Shown here: one piece after another, positions 36,674 to 44,960 of the stretch
Layout: each line of letters starts with the position of its first letter
Position numbering within the stretch: position 1 is the stretch's first letter
Source of the DNA: Pseudonocardia sp. T1-2H
Lineage (GTDB): Bacteria; Actinomycetota; Actinomycetes; Mycobacteriales; Pseudonocardiaceae
NCBI RefSeq assembly: GCF_038039215.1
Contig: NZ_JBBPCL010000001.1
Coordinates: 4,588,001 to 4,652,000 of the forward strand
Direction: 5' to 3'
Length of the DNA stretch: 64,000 bases
The notes under the pieces: generated by a model
What the model was told of the DNA's origin: nothing
Databases searched by the model: none
What the model saw: the letters and a program-made list of their open reading frames with translations, nothing else
Translations under genes and position numbers: made by a program

Positions 36674-37926
36674 CCCGCCTTCTCCGCCGCGATCTTGTCC
36701 GCCGCGGAGATGTGGATCTTCTTGATCGTGTCCAGCATCGGCGAGAAGCGGGTGGAGCCCATGTCGCAGAAGTCGAGGGCGAACTGGGCGCCGCCGGCGT
36801 GGAACTTGTCCTTCTCGCACGGCAGGTCGATGCGCTCGTGCTTCTCCCGGATGGTGCCGAGCGGGTCCTCCCCGCGCTCGACGAGCTCCATCTGCTCGCG
36901 GAACATCTTGCGCAGCATCGCGACCCCGATGTCGCTGCGGCCCAGGTGCTCCGTGGTCCGGTCGGTGATCGGCCCCTGCGTCACCCAGGCCATGAAGTCC
37001 TGGCCCTCGACGTAGTTGGTGACGTGCCGGCCGGACTTGTCGATCAGCGGCAGCTCGTAGTCCGGGATCTGCGGCTGCTCGACGTGCTCGTAGCCGTCCG
37101 GGGCGTGCACGGTGTAGAGGTAGAACCGCGTGGTGGTGCGGTTGACCGGGACGCGGATCTGCATCTGGTGGATCCCGCCGCCGCCGACCCGCATGTTGTA
37201 CGGGAAGACGAGCGGATGGCCGACCTTCCAGTCGTCGTTCTCCTCCGAGGCACCCTTGAGCACGCGGCGCTTGATGATCCCCCACTCGAACGCGGTGAAG
37301 CCGATCTTCACGTGCTCCTTGCCGAACGACGCGGGCGCGGTGAAGCCCTCGTGCCGGCCGACGAACTCGAAGTACCGCCCGTGCAGGAACTCGACGTGGT
37401 GCGGGTCGACCGCGTTCTCCATGACCTGCACGTAGTTGCAGGGCAGGTCAGCCCAGCCGATGTCGCGGAAACCCTCCATGACGTAGGTGTCGAAGCGCGG
37501 CAGCTCCGGCGCAGGCATCGGGCCGACGTACGCCCAGATCAGCCCGCCCAGCTCCTCGACCTTCCCCGCCTGCGCCCGCACCCGGTCCTGGAAGTTCGTG
37601 TTGTCCTTCTCCGCGGGCTGCTCGGTGCACGCGCCGTCGGTGTCGAAGACCCAGCCGTGGTACGGGCAGCGCAGCCCGTCCGCCTCGACCACCCCGTAGG
37701 CCATCGACGCCTTCCGGTGCGGGCACGCCTCGGGCATGATCCCGTACCGGCCGCTCGGGCTCTTCCACAGCGCGAAGAACTCGCCGAGCAGCTCGACCCG
37801 CTTCACCGGGAACTCCTCGAGCTCGCGGGTGAACGCGACCGGGTACCAGTAGCGGCGGAGGACCTCTCCCATCCGCGTCCCGGCGTCGACCTGGGTCAGC
37901 TCGTCGTTCTGCTCGGCAGTGAGCAT
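36670..37926 (-). CDS. Rieske non-heme iron oxygenase, alpha subunit 1 (phthalate-dioxygenase-like)
   Basis: 418 residues. The Rieske cluster ligands are C68, H70 (CPHRKASM) and C87, H90 (CPYHGWVF). The mononuclear iron motif is D174-x2-H177-x4-H182 in ENAVDPHHVEFLHGRY. The alpha-only layout suits the phthalate 4,5-dioxygenase/vanillate O-demethylase group, which hydroxylates or demethylates aromatic acids. Ribosome binding site GAGGAG; first gene of the pair with the zinc-ribbon protein. Divergent from the IclR gene at 38010, with a CGCTA-GG-TAGCG palindrome between. About half its residues appear shared with the oxygenase at 42909. Confidence 0.93.
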   Translation of the reverse strand: MLTAEQNDELTQVDAGTRMGEVLRRYWYPVAFTRELEEFPVKRVELLGEFFALWKSPSGRYGIMPEACPHRKASMAYGVVEADGLRCPYHGWVFDTDGACTEQPAEKDNTNFQDRVRAQAGKVEELGGLIWAYVGPMPAPELPRFDTYVMEGFRDIGWADLPCNYVQVMENAVDPHHVEFLHGRYFEFVGRHEGFTAPASFGKEHVKIGFTAFEWGIIKRRVLKGASEENDDWKVGHPLVFPYNMRVGGGGIHQMQIRVPVNRTTTRFYLYTVHAPDGYEHVEQPQIPDYELPLIDKSGRHVTNYVEGQDFMAWVTQGPITDRTTEHLGRSDIGVAMLRKMFREQMELVERGEDPLGTIREKHERIDLPCEKDKFHAGGAQFALDFCDMGSTRFSPMLDTIKKIHISAADKIAAEKAG

Positions 37927-37966
37927 CTATCGCTCCTCGCGGTGGTGGGGGGTGCGCTGCGAGGAA

Positions 37967-37978
37967 CGCTAGGTAGCG
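37967..37978. promoter_or_regulatory. Palindrome CGCTA-GG-TAGCG between divergent Rieske 1 and iclR
   Basis: A 12-bp inverted repeat that contains a possible -10 box (TAGCGT) for the Rieske gene on the minus strand. A candidate site for the IclR protein encoded next to it; it differs from the GTTC-N9-GAAC motif. Confidence 0.45.
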
Positions 37979-38009
37979 CCGGACGCCCGCGACAAGGAAG
38001 CTTTCCCGC

Positions 38010-38804
38010 ATGGAGGGAAGGCCACGCACGGAGGGAAAGCCGTCCTGGGAGCTGACGTCGGTCCGCAACGCGGCCCGGCTGCTCAAGGAGTTCTCCAGGA
38101 CGGACCGCGAGCTGGGCGTCTCCGAGCTGGCCCGCCGACTCGACCTCGCGACGTCCACCGTCCACCGGCTGCTCGCGACCCTCGCCGACGAGCGACTCCT
38201 CGAACGCGGCCGCGCCCCCGGCCGGTACCGGCTGGGCCTGGCCGTCTTCGACCTCGGCGCCGCCGTCGGGCCCAACCTGGACCTGCACGAGGCGGCGATG
38301 CCGGTCATGGCGACCCTGCGGGCGTCGACGGGCGAGACGGTCCAGCTGGCGGTCCTCGACGGCCTGGAGTCCGTCTACATCGACCGGCTCGAGAGCCCGC
38401 ACACGGTCCGCATCTTCTCCCGCGTGGGCACCCGCCTCCCCGCGACGACGACGAGCACCGGCAAGGTCCTGCTCGCCGCCCTCCCCGCCGACGAGCTCGA
38501 CGCCCGACTCGCCGGCTGGCGGCCGAGCCGGATCACCCCGCGCACGATCGTCGACGCGCGGGTGCTGCGGGCCCGGCTCCACGAGATCGCGGAGCGGGGC
38601 TGGGCGGAGAACAACGAGGAGAGCCGGGTGGGCGTCGTGTCCGTCGGGGCGCCGGTGCACGACGCCGACGGGACCGTGATCGCGGCGCTGAGCGTCGCCG
38701 CCCCGACGGACCGCGCTGCCCCGGACACGCTGCGTCGCATCCGTTCCGGCGTGATCGACGCCGCGGGGGTCGTGTCCCGGCGGATCGGCGTCCGGCCCGG
38801 GTGA
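38010..38804 (+). CDS. IclR family transcriptional regulator of Rieske oxygenase 1
   Basis: 264 residues. Helix-turn-helix SELARRLDLATSTVHRLL; effector domain with LESVYIDRLESPHTVRI, TTSTGKVLLAAL and ESRVGVVSVGAPV. It closely resembles the regulator at 30404. ATG 38010 lies in GCATGGAGG with no clear ribosome binding site. It is transcribed away from the Rieske oxygenase it probably controls. A rival start further in is possible because the first 15 residues are not conserved in such proteins. Confidence 0.87.
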   Translation: MEGRPRTEGKPSWELTSVRNAARLLKEFSRTDRELGVSELARRLDLATSTVHRLLATLADERLLERGRAPGRYRLGLAVFDLGAAVGPNLDLHEAAMPVMATLRASTGETVQLAVLDGLESVYIDRLESPHTVRIFSRVGTRLPATTTSTGKVLLAALPADELDARLAGWRPSRITPRTIVDARVLRARLHEIAERGWAENNEESRVGVVSVGAPVHDADGTVIAALSVAAPTDRAAPDTLRRIRSGVIDAAGVVSRRIGVRPG

Positions 38805-38814
38805 TCGGCGGCGG

Positions 38815-39744
38815 TCAGATCGTCAGGACGATCTTCCCCGTCGTCCGGCCCTGCTCGCCGAGCCGGTGCGCGTCCGCGGCCTGCGCCAGCGGGAACGTCT
38901 CCGCGACGAGAATCCGCAGCTTGCCCTCGGTGTACAGCGCGACGAGCTCGGCGAGCCCGCTGCCGCCTGCCCGCACGTAGGCGCCGGACGCGTTCACCCC
39001 GCGCTCCTGCGCCGCCTCCAGGGCGGCGGCGACCGCGACCGTCGGGAGGCAGATCAGCAGGCCACCGGGCTTGAGGATGTCGAAGGACCGGACCGCCGTC
39101 TCGCCCCCGACCAGGTCGTACACGAGGTCGACGGGCTCGACCACCTTCTCGAACGCCGTGCTCCGGTAGTCCACGACCTCGTCCGCGCCGAGCTCGCGGA
39201 GCAGCTCGTGCTTGGCCTCCGACGCCGTCCCGATCACGTGGGCGCCGCGGGCCTTGGCGATCTGCACGGCGAGGTGGCCCACCCCGCCCGCCGCGGCATG
39301 GATCAGCACGCGCTGCCCGGCCTCGAGCTTCCCGACGTCGACGAGGCTCTGCCAGGCCGTCATCCCGGCGAGCGGCAGGGCGGCGGCCTCGAGCACGGGC
39401 ATGCCCTCCGGACGCGCGACGAAGTGCCCCGCCGGGGCCGTCACGTACTCGGCGTAGGCGCCGTCCGGGCTCGGGAACCGGGCCATGCCGAGGACCGCGT
39501 CGCCCTCCGCGAAGCCGTCGGCGGCCACGTCGACCACGCCGGCCGCGTCCCAGCCCACGATGAAGGGCTTGCCGCCGAAGGACTTCGCCGGCCCGCCGCC
39601 GCCGCGGGTCTTCCAGTCGATCGGGTTGACGCCGGCGGCCTCGACCCGCACCCGGATCTCGCCGGGCTCCGGCTCGGGCACCGGGACGTCGACGAGCTGA
39701 AGGACCTCGGGCCCACCGGTGGATCCACAGACGATCGCGCGCAT
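38815..39744 (-). CDS. Zinc-free NADP-dependent quinone oxidoreductase (MDR family)
   Basis: 309 residues. The N-terminal GroES-like domain ends in GVNPIDWKTRGGGG. The nucleotide-binding AAAGGVGHLAVQIAKARG is in the middle. No catalytic or structural zinc cysteines are present, which puts it with zeta-crystallin-like quinone reductases. It may reduce quinones formed from catechols. A -10-like TAGACA (39756-39751) sits 6 nt before the ATG, so the transcript may be leaderless. Convergent with the IclR gene, with 10 nt between stops. Confidence 0.9.
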   Translation of the reverse strand: MRAIVCGSTGGPEVLQLVDVPVPEPEPGEIRVRVEAAGVNPIDWKTRGGGGPAKSFGGKPFIVGWDAAGVVDVAADGFAEGDAVLGMARFPSPDGAYAEYVTAPAGHFVARPEGMPVLEAAALPLAGMTAWQSLVDVGKLEAGQRVLIHAAAGGVGHLAVQIAKARGAHVIGTASEAKHELLRELGADEVVDYRSTAFEKVVEPVDLVYDLVGGETAVRSFDILKPGGLLICLPTVAVAAALEAAQERGVNASGAYVRAGGSGLAELVALYTEGKLRILVAETFPLAQAADAHRLGEQGRTTGKIVLTI

Positions 39745-39791
39745 GTCCGCTGTCTACCAGGTCCACGGACGACGATGATGCGCACTTCGCC

Positions 39792-39839
39792 GCTCGTGCG
39801 CGGAAAGCGTCGCCCTGGCAACGGTTTCCGCGCACGAGC
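39792..39839. repeat. 15-bp intergenic hairpin, GCTCGTGCGCGG family
   Basis: Perfect arms at 39792-39806 and 39825-39839 with an 18-nt loop, between the dikinase beta stop (39844) and the quinone oxidoreductase start (39744). It shares GTGCGCGGA with the repeat at 467. Confidence 0.8.
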
Positions 39840-39843
39840 CGCG

Positions 39844-40977
39844 TCAGCGGCCGGGGATCGGTTTCCCGCTGAAGACGAACTTCGTCGCGAGGGCGACCGG
39901 GTCGTAGGCCGCGGGTGTCTCCTCCTCGGACGTCACGGTCACGGGGCGGGACTGGACGATGCAGACCGGATCGCCGGGGCGGCGGTGCCGGTCGATCACC
40001 CACTCGATGTCCACCGGGTAGCCGTAGTGGTCCTCGATGCACCTGACGGCGTCGGCGATCGCGCCGATCTGCTCGTCGTCGAGGACCTGACGGTCCGCCA
40101 GCTTGGCGGGCATGTCGATCTCGGTGACCCGGCCCTCGGCGAAGTCGAACGCCGAGACGACCGCCTTGTGCGCGACGTTGTACTTGAGGATGCGGCCGTC
40201 GGCCTTGCCCACCTCCACGTGGTCGGGATCGACAAGGCCCTGGACGATCGCCTCGCCCCAGCCCCACGACGTCTCGATGACGATCCGGTCCGTCTTGCCC
40301 GTGACCGGGTGCACCGAGAACGCGACGCCCGACGCCCGGGCGTGGATCAGCTCGATCACGCCGACCGCGATCGGCATGTCGTGGTGGCTGATCCCCTTGC
40401 GGAGCCGGTACGCCAGCGCCCGTCCGGTGAACAGCGATCCCCAGCAGGCGCGGACGGCATCGAGGACCCGCTCCGGCCCGGAGACGCCGAGGTAGGTGTC
40501 GAAGATGCCGGCGAAGCTGGCGTCCGCGGCGTCCTCCCCGGTGGCCGACGAGCGCACCGCGGTGGGCACGTTGACGTCGACGCAGCGCAGGCAGAGCTCC
40601 TCGTAGGCCTCGACGATCTCGGCCCTCAGCCCCTCGGACACCGGGGTGGCCTCGAACATCGCGCGGATCTCCCGGGACGCGGCCTCCACCTCCGCGTCCG
40701 ACGGCCCAGGTCCCGTCGGGCCGCCGCCCAGACCGTCGATCACCGCCTGCACCCGGGCGTCCAGCCCGGACGCCGCGCAGTGCCGCAGGTAGGCGCCGAC
40801 GCTCACCGCGAACCCCTGGGGCACGCTCACCCCGGCGCGGTGCAGCTCGGTCAGCCGGCCGATCTTGGACCCGGCCGCGGCGACCGCGCTGTCCGTGTCC
40901 ACCTCGTCGATCCAGACGATCGAGTCCGTGCTGTGTGCGGCCCCGTCGGTCTCCGGCTCCACCAGAACCCCCGTCAT
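39844..40977 (-). CDS. PEP-synthase-like ATP-binding subunit (aryl dikinase/phenylphosphate synthase beta type)
   Basis: 377 residues equal to the N-terminal ATP-grasp part of PEP synthase: GSKIGRLTELHRAGVSVPQG, TAVRSSATGEDAADASFAG, ending ICIVQSRPVTV-like (VCIVQSRPVTV). On its own it cannot be a PEP synthase, since the phospho-histidine domain is on the next gene. Two-gene enzymes of this kind phosphorylate phenols: phenylphosphate synthase of Thauera and the hydroxyphenylethanone kinase HpeHI of Rhodococcus. The start overlaps the alpha stop (ATGA). The substrate here is unknown but probably phenolic. Confidence 0.85.
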   Translation of the reverse strand: MTGVLVEPETDGAAHSTDSIVWIDEVDTDSAVAAAGSKIGRLTELHRAGVSVPQGFAVSVGAYLRHCAASGLDARVQAVIDGLGGGPTGPGPSDAEVEAASREIRAMFEATPVSEGLRAEIVEAYEELCLRCVDVNVPTAVRSSATGEDAADASFAGIFDTYLGVSGPERVLDAVRACWGSLFTGRALAYRLRKGISHHDMPIAVGVIELIHARASGVAFSVHPVTGKTDRIVIETSWGWGEAIVQGLVDPDHVEVGKADGRILKYNVAHKAVVSAFDFAEGRVTEIDMPAKLADRQVLDDEQIGAIADAVRCIEDHYGYPVDIEWVIDRHRRPGDPVCIVQSRPVTVTSEEETPAAYDPVALATKFVFSGKPIPGR

Positions 40978-42751
40978 CCGGCGACCCCCGCCGTGTCTGC
41001 GGCAGTCGCTTCCGCGAGCTCGGCGGCCCGCTTGAGGATCGTGACCCTACCGTTCGTGCCGTCGACCTCGACCGTGTCGCCGTCCTTGATGGCGACGGTC
41101 GCGACACCGACCGCGGTCACCGTCGGGACGCCGTACTCCCGGCCGACGATCGCCGCGTGCGAGAGCATCCCGCCGCCGTCGCAGACCGCGCCGGCGATCT
41201 TGCCGAACGCCGGGGTCCAGCTCGGCGACGTCGACTCGCACACCAGGATCGACCCCGGCTCGAGGCGGTGCATGTCGTCGCTGGACTGCAGGACGCGGGC
41301 GATGCCCGTCGCCATGCCCTTGGCCGCCGCGACCCCGGCCAGCGTGGTCTCCTCGGCCGCGTTCGGGTTCTGCACCGCGCGGATCGCCGCGGGGTTGAGC
41401 CCGAAGATCTCGATGAGCACCGGGTCCTCGACGGTGTCCGGGACCGTGCCGAGCACCTTGGGCATCGACGAGCGCAGCGCGCCCCAGTGGTCGAAGTACT
41501 GGCGGCGGTCGGCGACCAGGCTCTTCGCTCGCCCTGGTAGGGCTTGCCGTTCGCGACGTCCTGCAGCTCGGGCCAGAACAGGTAGAGCAGGTCGTCCTTG
41601 TGGTCGGCGCCGAGCCGGTTCGCCAGCTCCTGCGAGATCCGCCGGAGCGGGATCATGACCTTGAGGTCGATGTAGAAGTTGTGGTCGTCCTGCCACCACG
41701 GGAAGTTCGCGTCGAGGTTGGACTGCAGGCCGGCGTCGAAGACCGCCTGCTCCTCCTTGGTCAGCCCCGAGCGCGCCGTGTCGATCGCGGCCTCCCGCTC
41801 GGCCATCGCGTTGCGGGCGGCCGCCTCGAAGTCGTGGTCCTCCTCCTTGAGGACGAAGGTCTTGATCAGGTCGAGCGGGATCGTGTTGTCCTCGATCCAG
41901 CTGGGCACGCCGACGTCGCAGGTCGCCTCCTGGCGGTGGCCGTAGACCTGCAGGAAGTCGTCGAAGTCGGTGAGCCACACCGACGCGGCACCGCCGTGGG
42001 CCGAGAGCGCGGCCCGCAGGTTGCCACCGGTGTGGTCCGCGAACACCTGGCCGAGACCGGCCTGCCGGGCCTTGATCGCGAGCTTGTAGAGCTCCCGGTC
42101 GGTCTCCATGATCTTGGTGTCCTCGCCCTGGAGGAACTTGCCGATGTCGGCGGTGTTGATGCCCATCTCGGCACACGCCCCGTAGAAGCCCAGGAAGTTC
42201 ACCAGCAACGGGTACATCACTCCGAAGTGGATCTCCATCGAGCGCTGGTGGTAGCGCCGGGCCTGGTTGAGCAGGGTCGGGAAGTCAGCGGTGGGCGCGG
42301 TGGTGAGGTCGATGCCCTGGAAGTACTGCCACGTGGCCTCCAGCTCGTCGCGGCCCGCCGCCCACGTCTGCTTGTAGTTCTGCAGGAACCGGGGGAGGTT
42401 CGTGCCGAGCCGGTTGGCCCGGGCCCCGATCTCGCGGGGGTCGGACTCGGGGATCGCGGAGCCGTAGAGGTGGGTGCCCGCGAAGCGGGACGTGATGCCA
42501 CGCCCGGGCGGCAGCGGCAGCGCCTCGGCGGCGTGCTGGGTGCCCCAGCAGTAGCCGTCCTGCCCCCAGGCGAAGGCGGCAAGCGGGGTCATCCCGCGCG
42601 ACCAGTGGAAGTCGAGGTACCAGAACTTGTCCTCGTCCGCACTCGTGAACGGCCCGGTGCCGTCGACGATGTAGGGCGAGGCGATGTGCTCGGGCTTGAA
42701 GCCCGGGTACCACTCACCCGTGTAGGGCTCGACTGGGACGACGTTGGCCAT
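40974..42751 (-). CDS. PEP-utilising swivelling-domain subunit of an aryl dikinase (HpeH/PpsA-like), frameshifted
   Basis: About 592 residues. A long N-terminal part (FWYLDFHWSRGMTPLAAFAW) is probably the phenol-binding region. The C-terminal swivelling domain carries the phospho-histidine in GGGMLSHAAIVGREYGVPTV. AGGAG precedes ATG 42751. One base is missing near 41526-41528: the reading goes KPYQGER in the first frame, then KSLVADRRQYFDHWG in the second. Both parts are well conserved. It forms an operon with the ATP-binding subunit and is divergent from Rieske oxygenase 2, sharing the GTTC-N9-GAAC operator pair. Confidence 0.83.
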
Positions 42752-42818
42752 GACGATCTCCTGGAGGCTCGCGGTTGCGCAGGACCGTGACAGGCGCCAC
42801 AACCCCCTCACAACCACC

Positions 42819-42866
42819 CCGTTCCGCCCTGCCGAACGCTCAAGTCCGTTCGCTCAGGCCGAACGG
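42819..42866. promoter_or_regulatory. Tandem IclR-type operators CCGTTC-N9-GAACG(G/C)
   Basis: Site 1, CCGTTC 42819-42824 and GAACGC 42834-42839, matches 11 of 12 positions. Site 2, CCGTTC 42846-42851 and GAACGG 42861-42866, is perfect. Centres are 27 bp apart in the divergent region between the dikinase and Rieske 2. Both lie upstream of the Rieske 2 -10 box (42896), as for an activator. Confidence 0.68.
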
Positions 42867-42895
42867 CGCCCTGTCGGGCCGCTGACCAGCGGATC

Positions 42896-42901
42896 TAGTT
42901 T
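42896..42901 (+). promoter_or_regulatory. -10 element for leaderless Rieske oxygenase 2
   Basis: TAGTTT, 7 nt before ATG 42909, without a ribosome binding site. Confidence 0.5.
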
Positions 42902-42908
42902 CGGCGTC

Positions 42909-44149
42909 ATGCTCAGCGCGGAGAAGAACCGACGGCTCACCCAGGTCGGACCGGGCACACCCATGGGTGAGCTGTTGCGCCGCTACTGGTGGCCCGTCGC
43001 CACCCACGACATGGCCACGCGCGTCCCGGTGAAGCGCCGGCTGCTCGGCGAGGACCTCGTCCTCTACCGGGACGGGAACGGGACCGTCGGGCTGCTGGCC
43101 GAGCAGTGCCCGCACCGCCGGGCCGCGCTGTGGCTCGGCTGCACCGAACAGGAAGGGCTGCGCTGCGGGTACCACGGCTGGCGCTTCGACGCGTCGGGGC
43201 AGTGCCTCGAGCAGCCCGGCGAACCCGCGGAGTCGACCTTCAAGGACCGGATTCGGGCGACCGCATATCCGGTGCAGGAGCTGGGCGGGCTGGTCTTCGC
43301 CTACCTCGGCCCCGCGCCCGCGCCGGGCTTCCCCGCTACGACCTCTTCGTGTGGGAGGACGCCTGGCGGGACATCGGGCACGCCGAGCTGCCCTGCAACT
43401 TCGTGCAGATCATGGAGAACTCGGTCGACCCGTACCACGTCGAGTGGCTGCACGGCCGGTACGGATCGTTCCTCCGGGAGCTCGACGGCCGCGGCGGACC
43501 CCTGCCCGTCGTCACGAAGAAGCACGTCAAGGTGGCCTTCGAGGTCTTCGAGCACGGCATCCTCAAACGCCGGGTGCTCGAGGGGCACACCGAGGAGGAC
43601 GAGGACTGGAAGGTCGGGCACCCGCTCGTCTTCCCGCACATGCTCCGGGTCGGGGCGGCCGGGCTGGCCACCTTCCAGATCCGCGTCCCGATCGACGACG
43701 AGAACACCTGGCACGTCTGGTACCAGACGTACCGGCCCGAGGGCGGGGCGCCGCCGCAGGAGTCCGTGCCGGTCTACGAGGTGCCGCTGCGCGACGAGAA
43801 GGGCGAGTACCTGCGGGACTACGTCGACGGACAGGACATCGTCGCGTGGATCACCCAGGGCCGGGTGTCCGACCGGACCCAGGAGCACCTCGGGAAGTCC
43901 GACCTGGGCGTCATCCTGCTGCGCAAGCTCTACGCGGAGCAGATGGACCGGGTCGCGTCCGGGCTCGACCCGCTGTGCACCTACCGGGAGCCGCACGACG
44001 TGATCGACCTGCCGATGGAGAAGGACAAGTTCGGCTCCGCGGTGGAGTTCCGGCAGCTCTGGACCCGGGAGAGCTCGATCCGCTACTCCCCCATCAAGGA
44101 CGAGATCTTCGAGCTGTTCGGGGACCCCGTGCCCGCCTGGGTGTCATGA
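42909..44149 (+). CDS. Rieske non-heme iron oxygenase, alpha subunit 2, frameshifted
   Basis: About 413 residues, paralogous to the oxygenase at 36670. Rieske ligands: C67, H69 (CPHRRAAL) and C86, H89 (CGYHGWRF). The mononuclear iron site lies in the second frame: ENSVDPYHVEWLHGRYG. One base is missing from the C run at 43331-43334; restoring it reads PAPGFPRYDLFVWEDAW without a break. It is first in a five-gene operon whose starts all overlap the preceding stop: Rieske 2, zinc ribbon, HAD hydrolase, SDR. It probably acts on an aromatic related to the dikinase substrate. Confidence 0.88.
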
Positions 44150-44313
44150 GCTTCTGTCCCGGCTGCGGGGCCTCGCTCGACGCGGAGGCCAGCTTCGTGC
44201 AGGAGTTCTGGTCGGGCGCGGACCGGAACTTCCTGTGCTGGTGCGCGGCCTGCGACCTGCTGTCCACCGTCGTCCTGCCGGCGATGATCGTCTCCCACGA
44301 ACCGGAGCACTGA
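44146..44313 (+). CDS. Small zinc-ribbon protein coupled to Rieske oxygenase 2
   Basis: 55 residues: MSFCPGCGASLDAEA, FVQEFWSGADRNFLCWCAAC, and the ending SHEPEH. The two C-x2-C/C-x-C-x2-C knuckles and the terminal HEP-x-H mirror the 79-residue protein after Rieske oxygenase 1. ATG 44146 sits in the oxygenase stop (ATGA) and its own stop overlaps the HAD gene start. Too short for most gene callers to name. A metal-binding accessory role is inferred from the repeated pairing. Confidence 0.8.
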   Translation: MSFCPGCGASLDAEASFVQEFWSGADRNFLCWCAACDLLSTVVLPAMIVSHEPEH

Positions 44314-44960
44314 TGAACGCTTTGCTGCTCGACGTCGGCGGGGTGATCTTCCGGTCCGGCTCCGAGATGCTCGAGGTGCTCGGCGCCCGCGAGCCGGCCG
44401 CCCGCGCGGTCACCGCCCGCCGCGGGCCCCTCGGCCCGGAGCCGGACCCGGACTGGGCGGCGATGCTGCGCGAGGAGATCACCGAGCGCGAGTACTGGGC
44501 GCGGCGCTGCGCGGAGGTCGGCGGGGCGCTCGGCCGGGACTGGTCGATGCACGAGTTCATGCACGCCCTCTACGACCTCTCCGGCGAGGAGCTGATCCGG
44601 CCCGGGGCCGCCGCCCTGATCGCCGACGCCCGGGCCGACGGAGTGCCGGTCGGGGTCCTGACCAACGACCTGAAGGCCTTCCACGGTGCCGCCATGGCCT
44701 CGCATCCGGTGTTCGAGCAGGTCGACGTCCTGGTCGACGCCTCGGTCACCGGGATCCTCAAGCCCGATCCCCGCGCCTACGCCCTCGCGATCGCGAAGCT
44801 TGGCGTGCCCCCGCAGGACATCGTCTTCGTCGACGACATGCCCTGGAACGCCGCCGGGGCGCGCCGCGCGGGCCTGCGGGCGATCCAGCTGGACCTGCTC
44901 GACCCCGACCTGGCGTTCCTCACCGCCCGCGCCGCTCTGGGCCTGAAGATGGCAGCGTGA
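44313..44960 (+). CDS. HAD superfamily hydrolase (phosphatase)
   Basis: 215 residues. Motif I LLLDVGGVIF has the nucleophile D7; motif II is GVLTND; motif III is ILKPDPRAY; motif IV is VFVDDMPWN. A helical cap lies between I and II. The subfamily includes phosphatases and epoxide-hydrolase-like enzymes. Being translated together with a Rieske oxygenase, and beside a kinase that phosphorylates phenols, it could remove the phosphate after oxidation; that is a hypothesis. Confidence 0.87.
   Translation: MNALLLDVGGVIFRSGSEMLEVLGAREPAARAVTARRGPLGPEPDPDWAAMLREEITEREYWARRCAEVGGALGRDWSMHEFMHALYDLSGEELIRPGAAALIADARADGVPVGVLTNDLKAFHGAAMASHPVFEQVDVLVDASVTGILKPDPRAYALAIAKLGVPPQDIVFVDDMPWNAAGARRAGLRAIQLDLLDPDLAFLTARAALGLKMAA

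Noticed and set aside
36434..37285. A 283-codon minus-strand frame
   Set aside because: Only its last 79 codons (from GTG 36673) resemble a protein; the rest is a shadow of Rieske oxygenase 1.
39844..42751. PEP synthase/pyruvate phosphate dikinase split by mutation
   Set aside because: The subunit order is reversed relative to PEP synthase, the alpha part has a long extra N-terminal region, and the pair matches two-gene phenol kinases.
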